Shown here in pieces: positions 33,760 through 41,841 of a stretch of DNA of 64,000 nucleotides (within the stretch, counting starts at the first letter, position 1; every line of letters begins with the position of its first letter). This DNA is from Sphingomonas azotifigens NBRC 15497 (GTDB lineage: Bacteria; Pseudomonadota; Alphaproteobacteria; Sphingomonadales; Sphingomonadaceae), in assembly GCF_002091475.1 (NCBI RefSeq), contig NZ_BCTR01000038.1, forward strand, positions 1 through 64,000, in the 5' to 3' direction. The translations under genes and the position numbers were made by a program. Below the pieces are notes generated by a model, which saw only the letters and a list, made by a program, of their open reading frames with translations, made no database searches and was not told where the DNA came from.

Positions 33760-35187
33760 TCAAAAGCTCCTTGCGACATTGACGATGCGCAACTGGGTAA
33801 AGTCTTCCATGCCCTCGTGCCCGTTCTGCAGGCCGAGCCCGGATTCCTTGGCGCCGCCGAAGGGCACGTCATAGGGCAGCGACATGTGCCGGTTAACCCA
33901 TACCGTGCCGCTCTGGATCCGCGAAGCGACCGCGATGCCGCGCGCCACGTCGGCGGTCCAGATCGAGCCGCCCAGGCCGAACGCGCTGTCATTGGCCTCG
34001 GCGATCACCTCCTCCACGCTGTCATAGCCGAGTACCGGCAGCACCGGGCCGAACTGCTCCTCGCGCACCAGCTTCGCCGTACGCGGCAGGTCGCGCACGA
34101 TCGTGGGCGCGATGAAATAGCCCCGGCCCAGCGCCTCGCCGCCGGTGAGGATGGTGCCGCCCTCGTCGCGGGCACTCTGGATGAAGCCGAGGACCTTCTC
34201 GAACTGCATCCTGTTCTGGACCGGCCCGATGGTGGTGGCGGGATCGAGCCCGTCGCCCAGCACTGCCGCGCGGGCGAGCGCCGCCAGTCCATCGGCGACG
34301 GCATCGAGCATGGACGCAGGCGCATAGATGCGCTTGGCGGCGTAGCAGACCTGGCCGGCATTGATCATCGCGGCGGCGAAGATGCGCGGCAGCACCACGC
34401 CCAGATCGGCATCGTCGAGAATGATCGCGGCATCGTTGCCGCCCAGCTCCAGCGTGAAGCGCTTCATCGTCTCCGCCGCGCTGGTCAACACCTTCTTGCC
34501 GGTCGGCGTCGATCCGGTGAAGCTGATGTGCGCGACGTCCGGATGGCTGGTGAGCAGCGGCCCCAGATCATTGGCGTCGACCAGCGTCTGGAATACCCCG
34601 GGCGGCAGGATGGTGCTGGCGATCTCGCCGAGCAGCAGCGTCGCGAGCGGGGTGGTCGGCGCCGGCTTGGAGATCACCGTGTTGCCGGTAATCAGCGCCG
34701 GGCCGAGCTTGAACGACAAGAGCGTCATGGGCCGGTTCCACGGCGTGATCGCCACCACCACGCCCTGGGCATAGCGCTGGCCGACGATCCACTCCGCTGC
34801 GGTATCGCGGCGGACCTCGTCTTCCAGCCGCTGGTCGGCGAAGTGGCGGATCGCGCCGGCCGCGATGCCCACTTCGCGGCGACATTCGGCGATCGGACCG
34901 CCGCGCTCGCGGGTCAGCACCGTGGCAAGTTCCTCGACCCGCGCGTCGATCGCGTCGGCCAGTGCATGCAGATAGGGCCGGCGGCCGTCATGGCCGAGCG
35001 CTTCCCAGCCCGGCTGGGCGGCCCTGGCGGCGGCGATCGCCTGCTCGGCCTGCGCGACGCTAGCGCGCGGCGCCCGGGCGAACACGGCGCCGGTGGTGGG
35101 ATCGATCACGTCGAGTTGCGCGTCGCCGGCGACCAGCGCGCCGTCGATCAGCAGGTATCGGGCGGCGGCGGGATCGGACATGGGCAT
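33760..35187 (-). CDS. NAD(P)-dependent aldehyde dehydrogenase
   Basis: 475 residues, the usual ALDH length. Cofactor segment FTGSTPTGKKV, catalytic Glu in LELGGNDAA, nucleophile Cys in NAGQVCYAAKR. GAGG precedes the ATG. Oxidises an aldehyde to the acid; the substrate is not readable. First gene of an operon with the aldo/keto reductase and divergent from a stand-alone receiver gene, with two perfect CATAC-N4-GTATG dyads in the intervening promoter. Confidence 0.93.
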   Translation of the reverse strand: MPMSDPAAARYLLIDGALVAGDAQLDVIDPTTGAVFARAPRASVAQAEQAIAAARAAQPGWEALGHDGRRPYLHALADAIDARVEELATVLTRERGGPIAECRREVGIAAGAIRHFADQRLEDEVRRDTAAEWIVGQRYAQGVVVAITPWNRPMTLLSFKLGPALITGNTVISKPAPTTPLATLLLGEIASTILPPGVFQTLVDANDLGPLLTSHPDVAHISFTGSTPTGKKVLTSAAETMKRFTLELGGNDAAIILDDADLGVVLPRIFAAAMINAGQVCYAAKRIYAPASMLDAVADGLAALARAAVLGDGLDPATTIGPVQNRMQFEKVLGFIQSARDEGGTILTGGEALGRGYFIAPTIVRDLPRTAKLVREEQFGPVLPVLGYDSVEEVIAEANDSAFGLGGSIWTADVARGIAVASRIQSGTVWVNRHMSLPYDVPFGGAKESGLGLQNGHEGMEDFTQLRIVNVARSF

Positions 35188-35253
35188 CGGAGAGCCTCGT
35201 CATTAGGATTGGGATAAGCCCGATCTGGTACGCCGCACCGACAAGCCGGTAGC

Positions 35254-35267
35254 CATACCGCAGTATG
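35254..35267. promoter_or_regulatory. CATAC-CGCA-GTATG dyad (site 1 of 2)
   Basis: Both 5-bp arms perfect. In the divergent promoter between the aldehyde dehydrogenase operon and the receiver gene. Confidence 0.65.
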
Positions 35268-35301
35268 CGCGGCAGAAACGCGCCCCCGGCGCTCGGCGCC
35301 G

Positions 35302-35315
35302 CATACTCGGGTATG
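35302..35315. promoter_or_regulatory. CATAC-TCGG-GTATG dyad (site 2 of 2)
   Basis: Both 5-bp arms perfect, 48 bp from site 1 in the same divergent promoter, close to a multiple of the DNA helical repeat. Confidence 0.65.
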
Positions 35316-35380
35316 GGTTGCTCGCAGCGCAGAAGGGTCGAGAGGTGGCAGGGTGAGAGGTCGACAAGAAGGTATTCCGG

Positions 35381-35752
35381 GTGCGTGACGTTCCACTCGT
35401 CTCCATTGTCGACGACGATGCCGGCGTTCGCGAAGCGCTTGCCGATCTGTTCGAAAGCAGCGGGATGCGCATCTGCAGCTTCGCGTGCGCGCGGGACTTC
35501 CTGGAGGCGGACGTCGCGAGCCGATCGCACTGCATCGTCAGCGACATCCAGATGCCCGGCATGAGCGGGATCGAACTCTCGCGCCAGTTGCGCGCGGATG
35601 CCATCCAAACCCCGATCATCCTGATCTCCGCCTACGCGAGCGACCCGATCCGCCGCAGCGCCGAGGCCATCGGCGTCACGTGCATGCTCGCGAAACCGTT
35701 CGATCCCGTGGAACTGCTCACCTGTGTAGAGGCCGCACTTTCCGCAGGGTGA
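35381..35752 (+). CDS. Stand-alone receiver-domain protein (FixJ-type, no output domain)
   Basis: 123 residues from a GTG (AGAAGG eight bases upstream). Complete receiver: VSIVDDDAGVREALADLF, phospho-Asp in CIVSDIQMPGMSG, Lys in MLAKPFDPV. No DNA-binding domain follows. Such proteins can act as phosphate sinks or relays for a kinase; the PAS kinase at 38404 is the nearby candidate. The start is among shared dyads, indicating common regulation. Confidence 0.9.
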   Translation: MRDVPLVSIVDDDAGVREALADLFESSGMRICSFACARDFLEADVASRSHCIVSDIQMPGMSGIELSRQLRADAIQTPIILISAYASDPIRRSAEAIGVTCMLAKPFDPVELLTCVEAALSAG

Positions 35753-35781
35753 CGGTTCCCGCGACGAAGGATAGCGTCCCG

Positions 35782-35795
35782 AATACCCGCGTATA
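35782..35795. promoter_or_regulatory. AATAC-CCGC-GTATA dyad
   Basis: Four of five arm positions match the CATAC/GTATG consensus on each side and the arms are self-complementary at ATAC/GTAT. Just after the receiver gene. Confidence 0.5.
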
Positions 35796-35896
35796 CTGGT
35801 CCGGCGACGGCCTGCCGCATAGCCTTGCGCGGTCGGGCGGCATTGCCCCTGCCCCCCCGCCGCCCGACACCCCTTCACCGGTCCGCCTCCCCTGCT

Positions 35897-35910
35897 CCTA
35901 CCCGCGTATG
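35897..35910. promoter_or_regulatory. CCTAC-CCGC-GTATG dyad
   Basis: Right half exact, one mismatch on the left; 57 bp before the start at 35967. Confidence 0.5.
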
Positions 35911-35966
35911 ATGGCGCGGTGGTCCCCCGTCCCTAAGCTTGGGCGAAACCGCAAGGGACCCCCATC

Positions 35967-36686
35967 ATGCACAAGCTCGCCGCCGACATCCTCGACGCCC
36001 ATGGCGGACTCGACCGCTGGAAGCGCCACGACCGCCTCACTGCCCACCTGGTCCAGGGCGGCGTACTCTGGCCGCTCAAGGGCCAGGCCGGCGTGCTCGA
36101 CGACACCAGCGTTACCGTCAGCCTGCGCGAGATCCATGCATCGCACGCGCCGTTCGGCACGATTGCCGCCCGCTCGGACTATCGCCCGGACCGCGTCGCC
36201 CTGCTCGACGCCGCCGGTGGCGCGATCGAGGCGCTCGATCAGCCCCGCGCCTCCTTCGCCGGCCACACGCTGGAGACGCCCTGGACGGCGCCGCAGCTGG
36301 CCTATTTCGCTGGCTGCGCGATGTGGACCTATTTCAACATGCCGTTCCTGCTCGCCTGGGACGGCGTGGAAACCGACGAACTGGATGTCTGGGAAGAGGA
36401 CGGGCAGCGCTGGCGCCGCCTGCGCGTGCAGCTTCCGCCGACGATCGTCAGCCACAGCAGCGTCCAGACGCTCTATATCACCGATGAGGGACTGATCGCC
36501 CGCCACGATTATGATGTCGAGATCGCCGGTGGCACGCCGGGCGCGCATTACCTGACCGACTATGTCGAGGTGGACGGCATCCGCCTGCCCACCCGCCGCC
36601 GCATCTATCCGCGCCAGCCGGACGGGCAGCGCGTGCCGGAACCGCTGGTCGTGTCGATCGACATCGACCACTACGTGTTCGGCTGA
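35967..36686 (+). CDS. Protein of unknown function, lipoprotein-sorting-factor-like size
   Basis: 239 residues, AAGGGA upstream. No family clearly recognised. Repeated beta-strand-like segments (YFAGCAMWTYFNMPFLLAW, VQTLYITDEGLIARHDYDV, LPTRRRIYP) suggest a beta-rich fold, and the opening LAADILDAHGGLDRWK is common in proteins of this kind. No signal peptide. It is three bases upstream of the cNMP-binding reductase fusion, so the two are very likely co-translated, and a shared dyad precedes it. Confidence 0.75.
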   Translation: MHKLAADILDAHGGLDRWKRHDRLTAHLVQGGVLWPLKGQAGVLDDTSVTVSLREIHASHAPFGTIAARSDYRPDRVALLDAAGGAIEALDQPRASFAGHTLETPWTAPQLAYFAGCAMWTYFNMPFLLAWDGVETDELDVWEEDGQRWRRLRVQLPPTIVSHSSVQTLYITDEGLIARHDYDVEIAGGTPGAHYLTDYVEVDGIRLPTRRRIYPRQPDGQRVPEPLVVSIDIDHYVFG

Positions 36687-36689
36687 GCC

Positions 36690-38318
36690 ATGGCGGACGC
36701 GGACACGACCCTCAGGCCCGAGCCCCCGGTCCATGCGCGCGAGGAACAGATCTTCCCGCGGCTGGCACCGCCGCTGATCGATCGCATCGCTGCCTATGGC
36801 ACGGAAGAGTCGCCCGCGTCCGACACGCTGCTGTTCGGCCGCGGCGACCGCGGACCGGATTTCTTCGTCGTGCTGGACGGTGCGATCGACCTGTTCGATG
36901 GCGAGGGGGGCTATGTCCGCAGCTATTTGCCTGGCCAGTTCAGCGGCGAGCTGCATCTGTTCAGCGGCCGCGCCTCGCTGCTCGACGGGCGCGCGGCGCC
37001 GGGCACGCGGCTGCTCCGCCTTTCGCCCCAGGCCTTTCGCAGCATGACCTCGGCCGAGCCCGATATCGGCGAGATCGTCATGCGCGCCTTCATCCTGCGC
37101 CGTGTCGACCTGCTCGCCACCGGCTTTGGCGGCATCACGCTGGTCGGCTCGGCCGAGGATCCCGAAACGCACCGGATCCGCGCCTTCCTCACCCGCAATG
37201 CCCACCCGCATCGCTTCATCGATCTGCGCGACCCCACCGCGCCCGAAGCGCTGACCGCCGCCGAACTGCCGGCGGTGCTGCTCCCACACGGCCAGGTGCT
37301 CTCCCGCCCCTCCGCCACCCAGCTTGCGGACCTGCTCGGCCTGAACGCCAGCCCGGCAGGCGACACGACCTATGACCTGGTGGTGGTCGGCGCCGGACCA
37401 GCCGGTCTTGCCGCCGCCGTCTATGGCGCGTCCGAGGGGCTCTCCACCTTCGTCGTCGAAGCGGAGGCGCCGGGCGGGCAAGCCGGCACCAGCAGCCGGA
37501 TCGAGAATTATCTCGGCTTCCCCACCGGCATCTCCGGCCAGGCGCTTGCGGGGCGCGCGATCACCCAGGCGCACAAGTTCGGCGCGGTGCTGCGCGTGTC
37601 GCGCCGGGCGGAGCATCTCGATTGCAGCAGCCGTCCGTTCCGCATCGCGCTCTCGGGCGGCGAGACGGTTGCCGCCCGCGCGGTGGTGATCGCCACCGGC
37701 GCGCGCTACCGCAAGCTCGACCTGCCGAACTATGCCACGCTGGAAGGCCGCGGCATCTACTACGCAGCGACGCCGATGGAAGCGCAGCTCTGCGCCGGTG
37801 CCGAAGTGGTGGTCGTCGGCGGCGGCAACTCCGCTGGCCAGGCGGCGATGTTCCTGTCGCGCAGCTGCGCCAAGGTGCACATCCTGGTGCGCGGCCCCGG
37901 CCTCGCCGCGACCATGTCGGACTATCTGGTCCAGCGCATCGCGAGCAGCGCCAATGTCGCGCTGCACCCTTTTTGCGAGGTAACCGGCGTCGAAGGGACG
38001 GACTTCCTCACGCGCCTGCGCTGGCGCGATTCCGCCAACGGCGTCACGGAAACCCGCGACGTTCGCGGCCTGTTCGTGATGATCGGTGCCGCGCCGAACA
38101 CCGAATGGGTGGCAGACTGCCTGCCGCTCGATCCTGCCGGCTTCGTGCCGACAGGCGTCGATTCGGACGGGCGCCCCCTCGCCTCGCCCTATGCGACGAT
38201 CCTCGACGGCGTCTTCGCCGTGGGTGACGTGCGCGCCGGATCGGTGAAGCGGGTCGCATCGGGCGTCGGCGAAGGTGCCGCCGTGGTCTCGGCCGTGCAC
38301 CGGTACCTCGCCGGTTGA
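36690..38318 (+). CDS. cNMP-binding domain fused to a thioredoxin-reductase-like flavoprotein
   Basis: 542 residues. About 20-140 is a cyclic-nucleotide-binding-like fold (ESPASDTLLFGRGDRGPDFF, then LPGQFSGELHLFSGRASL); about 148-215 resembles a glutaredoxin-like insert; from about 230 a two-Rossmann reductase (VVGAGPAGLAAAVYGASEG for FAD, about 233; VVVVGGGNSAGQAAMFLS for NAD(P), about 376). The redox-active CxxC of true thioredoxin reductases is absent: the position reads YYAATPMEAQ. So it is unlikely to reduce thioredoxin directly, and its electron acceptor is unknown. Confidence 0.88.
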   Translation: MADADTTLRPEPPVHAREEQIFPRLAPPLIDRIAAYGTEESPASDTLLFGRGDRGPDFFVVLDGAIDLFDGEGGYVRSYLPGQFSGELHLFSGRASLLDGRAAPGTRLLRLSPQAFRSMTSAEPDIGEIVMRAFILRRVDLLATGFGGITLVGSAEDPETHRIRAFLTRNAHPHRFIDLRDPTAPEALTAAELPAVLLPHGQVLSRPSATQLADLLGLNASPAGDTTYDLVVVGAGPAGLAAAVYGASEGLSTFVVEAEAPGGQAGTSSRIENYLGFPTGISGQALAGRAITQAHKFGAVLRVSRRAEHLDCSSRPFRIALSGGETVAARAVVIATGARYRKLDLPNYATLEGRGIYYAATPMEAQLCAGAEVVVVGGGNSAGQAAMFLSRSCAKVHILVRGPGLAATMSDYLVQRIASSANVALHPFCEVTGVEGTDFLTRLRWRDSANGVTETRDVRGLFVMIGAAPNTEWVADCLPLDPAGFVPTGVDSDGRPLASPYATILDGVFAVGDVRAGSVKRVASGVGEGAAVVSAVHRYLAG

Positions 38319-38403
38319 ACGCCCCCATGGTCCTCGGGTCGCCCCGGTGATAGCAGGGGCATGCTCGCGCTGCGCCCGGCCGCGCGACTAGCGGGGGACC
38401 GAC

Positions 38404-40425
38404 GTGCAGCGAGTGCCAGCGCAATTGCTGGATCTTTCAAGCGAGAGCATGATCTCCACCGCCGGCGGCGCGGCGATCACCAGTTGGAATCTGGCGGCAG
38501 CGGCGCTCTATGGCTGGCAGCCGAACGAGGCGCTGGGCAAAGCGCTGCCGGATCTCGTCGGTGCCTATCCCGTTCGCGCCATCGACGAAGTCCGCGCGCG
38601 CGGCTTGTGGGAAGGCCGTATCGAACGTCGCTGTCGCGATTCCTCCACCTGTACCGTCCGCGTCCGTGTCGCCCGCGCAGGGGACAGCGAGTGGATGGAA
38701 ATTTCTTCTCCGATAGACGTCGCCCATCCGGCCGAGGTTGCACTGGCGGCCAGCGAATATCGCTATCGCAACCTGTTCGGGGCCGTTGCCGCCTCCTTCT
38801 GGGAAATGGATTTCAGCGGCGTCGGCGCGCTGCTGCGCCAGTTGCGCGAGCAGGGCGTCGCCAACATCCCCGGCCACCTGCGCGCCAATCCAGCGCTGGT
38901 CCGCGCGATGATGCGCGCGACGCGGATTGTCGACACCAACGATCGCTCGATCGAGATGTTCGGCCCGGGCACCAAGCGGGACCTGATCGCCACCCCGCTC
39001 GACCAATATTGGCCCGAAGCAAGCACGCCTGACTTCACCGAAAGCGTCCTTGCCGCGGTCGGCGGCAAGCCCCGCCACGTCGCCGAAACGCGGATGCGCG
39101 CGCGCGACGGCCGCGAATTCGACGCGCTGTTCACCGTCTCCTTCCTACCCGGCACCGTCGGCAGCGGCACGCTGCTGGTCGGCTTCACCGACATCTCCGA
39201 TAGGGTGCAGGCCACGCGCCAGCTCGGCGAGGCGAGCATGCGTCGCAAGATGCTGATGGATGTGCCGACCATCGCGCTCTCCGAACTCGCCGCGCCGGAG
39301 GCCAGCGCGGCCTTCAACCGGCTCCGGTCGCAAGGCGTGACCGACCTTCCCGCCTATATCGACCAGCATCCCGGCTTCGTGGACGAGGTGGCGGCGACCC
39401 TGCGGTTCACCGCCGTCAACGACGCGACCGTGCGCCTGTTCGGTGCGCGCTCGGCCGACGAGCTGATCGGCCGCCCGCTGACCGGGCTGATCCAGCCCGG
39501 CTGCGACGTGCTGCGCCGCTCGATCGAAGGTTCCTATGTTCGCGAGCTGGTGTTCCAGAGCGAGATCCGGATGTTCCGGCTCGACGGCACGCCCGTCGAC
39601 ACGCTGTTCTGCCGCGTCTCCAACCCGGACCCGGCCAGCCCCGAGGTGCTCGTCGCGCAGATCGACATTACCGAGCAGGTGAAGGCCCGCCACGAGATCG
39701 ATCGCATGCGCCAGCAGGCGGCGCATGCCTCGCGCATCGCGCTGCTCGGGCAGCTCTCCGCCTCGATCGTGCACGAGATCAGCCAGCCGATCACCGCCAT
39801 TGCGATGCACGCCTCGGTCGCCGAGCGTCTGGCCAAGGCACCCGAGCCGGCGCTCGACAAGCTCGCCCGGATCACCGGCCAGATCGGCCAGAACGCACTG
39901 CGGGTGGGCGAGATCATCCAGCGTATCCGTGCGCTAGCCGCCAATCGCGAGATCCCGATGGTGCCGCTCGCGCTGCCGGCCATCGTCGCCGAGACCCGGC
40001 TGCTGCTTCAGCAGGAACTGACCGAGAAAGGCGTGCAGGTCACGCTCACCCGCGATACCGAGTTGCCCGATATCTGCGGGGATCGCATCCAGCTGCAGCA
40101 GGTGCTCGCCAATCTGATGGTCAACGCGATCCAGGCGATGGACGGCACGCCTTCCGGGGAACGCCGCATCGATCTGGCGCTGCGGACGACCGACGCCGTG
40201 GTTTCGCTGGAGGTGGCGGATACCGGCCCGGGCCTGCCCCCCGGCTTCCAGGCGGCGCCCTTCCAGAGCTTTCGCACCACCAAGCCCGACGGGCTCGGCA
40301 TCGGCCTCACCATCTGCCGCTCGATCGCCGAGGCGCATGGCGGCTGGATCGAGGTCCGCGATCGCGCGCCGGGCCCCGGCGCGGCCTTCACCCTGGTGCT
40401 GCCCGTGGCCGGCGCGACCGACTGA
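38404..40425 (+). CDS. PAS-domain sensor histidine kinase
   Basis: 673 residues from a GTG (GGGGGA five bases upstream). Cytosolic: no membrane segment. N-terminal PAS (about 10-110), then two similar modules (about 118-275 and 280-430) each with LRxQGVxxxPxxxxxHP/NP and a VNDxxxxxFG-type segment, indicating internal duplication. HisKA with phospho-acceptor in SIVHEISQPITAIAMH (about 456) and an ATPase domain ending DTGPGLPPGF and GLGIGLTICRSIAEAHGG. Likely phosphorylates the FixJ-type regulator at 31752 and the receiver at 35381. Confidence 0.92.
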   Translation: MQRVPAQLLDLSSESMISTAGGAAITSWNLAAAALYGWQPNEALGKALPDLVGAYPVRAIDEVRARGLWEGRIERRCRDSSTCTVRVRVARAGDSEWMEISSPIDVAHPAEVALAASEYRYRNLFGAVAASFWEMDFSGVGALLRQLREQGVANIPGHLRANPALVRAMMRATRIVDTNDRSIEMFGPGTKRDLIATPLDQYWPEASTPDFTESVLAAVGGKPRHVAETRMRARDGREFDALFTVSFLPGTVGSGTLLVGFTDISDRVQATRQLGEASMRRKMLMDVPTIALSELAAPEASAAFNRLRSQGVTDLPAYIDQHPGFVDEVAATLRFTAVNDATVRLFGARSADELIGRPLTGLIQPGCDVLRRSIEGSYVRELVFQSEIRMFRLDGTPVDTLFCRVSNPDPASPEVLVAQIDITEQVKARHEIDRMRQQAAHASRIALLGQLSASIVHEISQPITAIAMHASVAERLAKAPEPALDKLARITGQIGQNALRVGEIIQRIRALAANREIPMVPLALPAIVAETRLLLQQELTEKGVQVTLTRDTELPDICGDRIQLQQVLANLMVNAIQAMDGTPSGERRIDLALRTTDAVVSLEVADTGPGLPPGFQAAPFQSFRTTKPDGLGIGLTICRSIAEAHGGWIEVRDRAPGPGAAFTLVLPVAGATD

Positions 40426-40434
40426 CGGCAGGGC

Positions 40435-40448
40435 AATACCGTCGTCCA
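40435..40448. promoter_or_regulatory. Degenerate CATAC-N4 dyad before alpha/beta hydrolase
   Basis: AATAC-CGTC-GTCCA keeps the ATAC half; the right half matches only GT. 52 bp before the hydrolase start. Confidence 0.25.
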
Positions 40449-40499
40449 TATCGTCGGGGGACGGCGAACGCTCCATGCTGGGCGGCAAGGAGATCGCCG

Positions 40500-41333
40500 A
40501 TGCACACCCATGCCACCGCCCCCACCCAGTTCGTCGACGCCGGCGACGTCCGATACGCCTATCGCCGCTTCGGTGCGTCCTCCGCGGTTCCGATCGTGCT
40601 GCTCCAGCACTTTACCGGCGGGCTCGACCATTGGGATCCGGCCTTCACCGACGGCCTTGCCGCCGATCGCGAGGTGATCCTGGTCGACAATGCCGGTGTC
40701 GGCGCTTCCACCGGTGAGACGCCGCAGACGATCGAAGCCATGGCCGATTGCATCCGGGACTTTGTCGACGCGCTGGGGCTGGCACGCTTCGATCTGCTCG
40801 GCTTCTCGATGGGCGGCATGGTCGCACAGGCCTATGCCAAGCAGCATTCGGACCGCATTCGGCGGTTGATCCTGGTCGGTACCTCCCCGCGCGGCGGCGA
40901 TCCGACCCCGTTCGCGGCGGAGGTCGCGAAGCGCGCGCGGGGCGACGCCGGCGAGGCGGAAATGGCGTGGCTGTTCTTCGGCCATTCGGACGCCGGCCGC
41001 GCCGCCGCCGCGCGCTACTGGGCGCGCCGCCACGCCCGCACCGAGGATCGGGATCCACCGAGCGGCATGCCCACCATCCTCGCGCAGGTCGCCGCGGGTC
41101 GCGACTGGCTGGCCCCGCATGGCGAGCGCTTCGCCGATCTCGCGCAGATCACCGTACCGACGCTGGTGGCCAACGGCCATACCGACGTGATGCTGCCGAC
41201 GATCAACTCCTTCTATCTGCAGCAGCATCTGCCGAACGCACAGCTGATCCTCTTTCCGGATTCAGGCCACGCACCGCACTTCCAGTATCCGGAGCACTTC
41301 CTCGCCCACGCGCGGCTATTCCTGTCGGAGTGA
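40500..41333 (+). CDS. Alpha/beta hydrolase, Ser nucleophile
   Basis: 277 residues, AAGGAG seven bases upstream. Nucleophile elbow LLGFSMGGMVAQAY, acid in ANGHTDVMLPT and terminal His in DSGHAPHFQ. Its N-terminal half (APTQFVDAGDVRYAYRRFG) parallels the hydrolase at 15212, marking a paralogous pair. Substrate unknown. It is the last gene before the lower-GC island and probably ends the redox/signalling cluster. Confidence 0.87.
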   Translation: MHTHATAPTQFVDAGDVRYAYRRFGASSAVPIVLLQHFTGGLDHWDPAFTDGLAADREVILVDNAGVGASTGETPQTIEAMADCIRDFVDALGLARFDLLGFSMGGMVAQAYAKQHSDRIRRLILVGTSPRGGDPTPFAAEVAKRARGDAGEAEMAWLFFGHSDAGRAAAARYWARRHARTEDRDPPSGMPTILAQVAAGRDWLAPHGERFADLAQITVPTLVANGHTDVMLPTINSFYLQQHLPNAQLILFPDSGHAPHFQYPEHFLAHARLFLSE

Positions 41334-41841
41334 TCGAACCGCCCGCGCCCACGATCCGTGTCGATATGCCCCACAAAGCAGCCCCACAGGAGACGCGAAG
41401 CGGGTAGCACGAGCACGCGAGCCACGGATTTCTAGAAACTGGCTGGGGCGGGAGGAGCCTCACCCCAACTTTTGAATCCCAGCTAAACTGACATTTCCGG
41501 GCATTCGAGGATGCCGATCAAGAATGGCTCTGTAGCAGCTGACCTGTACAAACCGTCAAGATCGAACCGCACCGACTGGGCCGGCGCCTATAGGCAGGTT
41601 CCAACCGAACGAATGCGAAAAACCGTCGTTGCTACGGGGCCCAATTTTGCCGGCAGTTCGTGACCAGACCCGACCGTTCATATTACCTTCGGTGAAAGTC
41701 CGGACCTGATGGCAGGTGTCGTTCGGGATGTGCCCGGCCGCCATCGACACGCGCCTAGGCCCGGCGGACTTACGCCTCCATAAAACGACCTTTTCTCGAT
41801 TTGAGTAATTGTTTAGCGTAGCCCCCGGGCAAGGGGGCATC
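41334..41841. other. Gap at the left edge of the island
   Basis: About 500 bp with no supported gene. GC drops towards the helicase gene. A segment at 41440-41456 (TGGCTGGGGCGGGAGGA) looks like the complement of a tRNA 3' end but no tRNA body follows. No matching copy was seen at the right edge of the island. Confidence 0.4.

Noticed and set aside
41440..41456. TGGCTGGGGCGGGAGGA, resembling the complement of a tRNA 3' end
   Set aside because: No T-arm or anticodon arm follows and no second copy was found at the right edge, so I do not call a tRNA or attachment site.
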